NCBI RefSeq assembly: GCF_018343775.1
Contig: NZ_CP074349.1
Location: 3,276,001-3,340,000, forward strand
Origin: Pseudomonas cichorii
GTDB taxonomy: Bacteria > Pseudomonadota > Gammaproteobacteria > Pseudomonadales > Pseudomonadaceae
Reading direction: 5' to 3'
DNA length: 64,000 nucleotides
Below, piece after piece: positions 63,560 to 64,000 of the stretch. Position numbers and translations under genes: made by a program. Each line of letters starts with the position of its first letter. Position 1 is the first letter of the stretch. The notes beneath the pieces were generated by a model, which saw only the letters and a program-made list of their open reading frames with translations, was not told where the DNA came from and ran no database searches.

Positions 63560-64000
63560 TCACTTCGGCGCAATGGCTCCATCGACCAGCACCTGAGCTT
63601 CAGCCACCAGACGCTGGAGGTGATCCTCACCCAGGAAACTTTCTGCATAGATCTTGTAGATGTCCTCGGTCCCGGATGGACGTGCGGCGAACCAGCCGTT
63701 CTCGGTCATCACTTTCAGACCGCCGATAGCCTGATCGTTGCCCGGCGCATGGCTGAGAATGCCCTGGATCTTTTCACCCGCCAGTTCCGTGGACGTGACC
63801 TGCTCAGGCGACAGCTTGCCCAGCAGCGCCTTCTGCTGCGGGTTGGCCTTGGCATCGACGCGAGTCGAGAACGGCTCGCCCAGCTCATCGGTCATAGTCT
63901 TGTAGCGTTCGCTTGGATCGCGCCCTGTGCGGGCGGTGATTTCAGCAGCCAGCAAGGCCGGGATCAGGCCATCCTTGTCGGTGGTCCAGACCGTACCGTC
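63560..64000 (-). CDS. pgm: Phosphoglucomutase, C-terminal part (gene continues past the right edge)
   Basis: About 146 C-terminal residues are present. The reverse strand at the edge reads DGTVWTTDKDGLIPALLAAE, and the phosphate-binding loop RPSGTEDIYKIYAES is near the end, as in alpha-D-glucose phosphate-specific Pgm. It interconverts glucose 1-phosphate and glucose 6-phosphate. The catalytic serine and metal loop lie outside the window. Confidence 0.9.
   Translation of the reverse strand, partial: DGTVWTTDKDGLIPALLAAEITARTGRDPSERYKTMTDELGEPFSTRVDAKANPQQKALLGKLSPEQVTSTELAGEKIQGILSHAPGNDQAIGGLKVMTENGWFAARPSGTEDIYKIYAESFLGEDHLQRLVAEAQVLVDGAIAPK

Overview
The window looks like a chromosomal segment from a Pseudomonas of the broad fluorescens/syringae lineage. 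It carries the typical Pseudomonas run gacA-uvrC-pgsA-tRNA-Gly(GCC), a GacA with a TTG start, a yejABEF-type peptide ABC operon, an HbcR/sigma-54-controlled 3-hydroxybutyrate operon, PilT/PilU and Pgm genes. It also has several REP/REPIN palindromes of two sequence families typical of the genus. No transposase, integrase, rRNA or CRISPR array was seen.

Layout. 1-11.6 kb: end of an unknown gene, the tRNA-hydroxylation gene trhP, a RoxA-like dihaem cytochrome, two MDR/ADH enzymes, an orphan PD-(D/E)XK-like protein, and a three-gene membrane-associated molybdenum aldehyde oxidase operon (2Fe-2S subunit, Tat-exported molybdopterin subunit, triple-haem cytochrome c). 11.8-17.5 kb: a quinone/electrophile-type redox group of flavodoxin, SDR, quinol-monooxygenase-like ABM protein and a Kef-type K+/H+ antiporter. 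A divergent LysR gene follows, then an exported second ABM protein and a DUF1330 protein. 17.6-23.6 kb: a sulfonate-type binding protein, a D-2-hydroxyacid dehydrogenase, a TonB receptor, a small protein coupled to an XRE-cupin regulator, and a remarkable cytosolic protein that is about 42% methionine with 15 cysteines and an internal duplication. 24-37.8 kb: a catabolic cluster with an IclR regulator, acyl-CoA ligase and MDR on one strand. Divergent from these are crotonase, TonB receptor, MFS carrier, DszC/SfnB-like monooxygenase and an exported M20 amidohydrolase. Another MFS gene and an NtaA/DszA-like FMN monooxygenase follow.

37.8-42.3 kb: a LysR/MDR pair and a QseBC/PmrAB-like two-component operon headed by a small exported protein. 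42.6-45.8 kb: a lower-GC three-gene operon (DarA-like, DarB ketosynthase, O-methyltransferase) abutting the 3' end of tRNA-Gly. This is the best candidate for an undescribed secondary-metabolite system, probably an O-methylated dialkylresorcinol. 46-52.3 kb: pgsA, uvrC, gacA, a phage-type CI/Cro-like pair, and a DAHP synthase preceded by two aromatic-rich leader peptides and a strong attenuator, then a parvulin. 52.4-58 kb: yejABEF. 58-61.9 kb: hbcR-like activator, sigma-54 promoter, GntP-type permease and hbdH. 61.9-64 kb: PilT/PilU ATPase, a second parvulin and the C-terminal part of pgm.

Functional logic. Many units consist of a regulator next to the enzymes or transporter it probably controls. 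The 24-35 kb cluster reads as a scavenging route: an outer-membrane receptor, a periplasmic amide hydrolase, an inner-membrane carrier, CoA activation and oxidation. The substrate cannot be read from sequence alone. All calls come from reading the sequence by eye; no database search was run.
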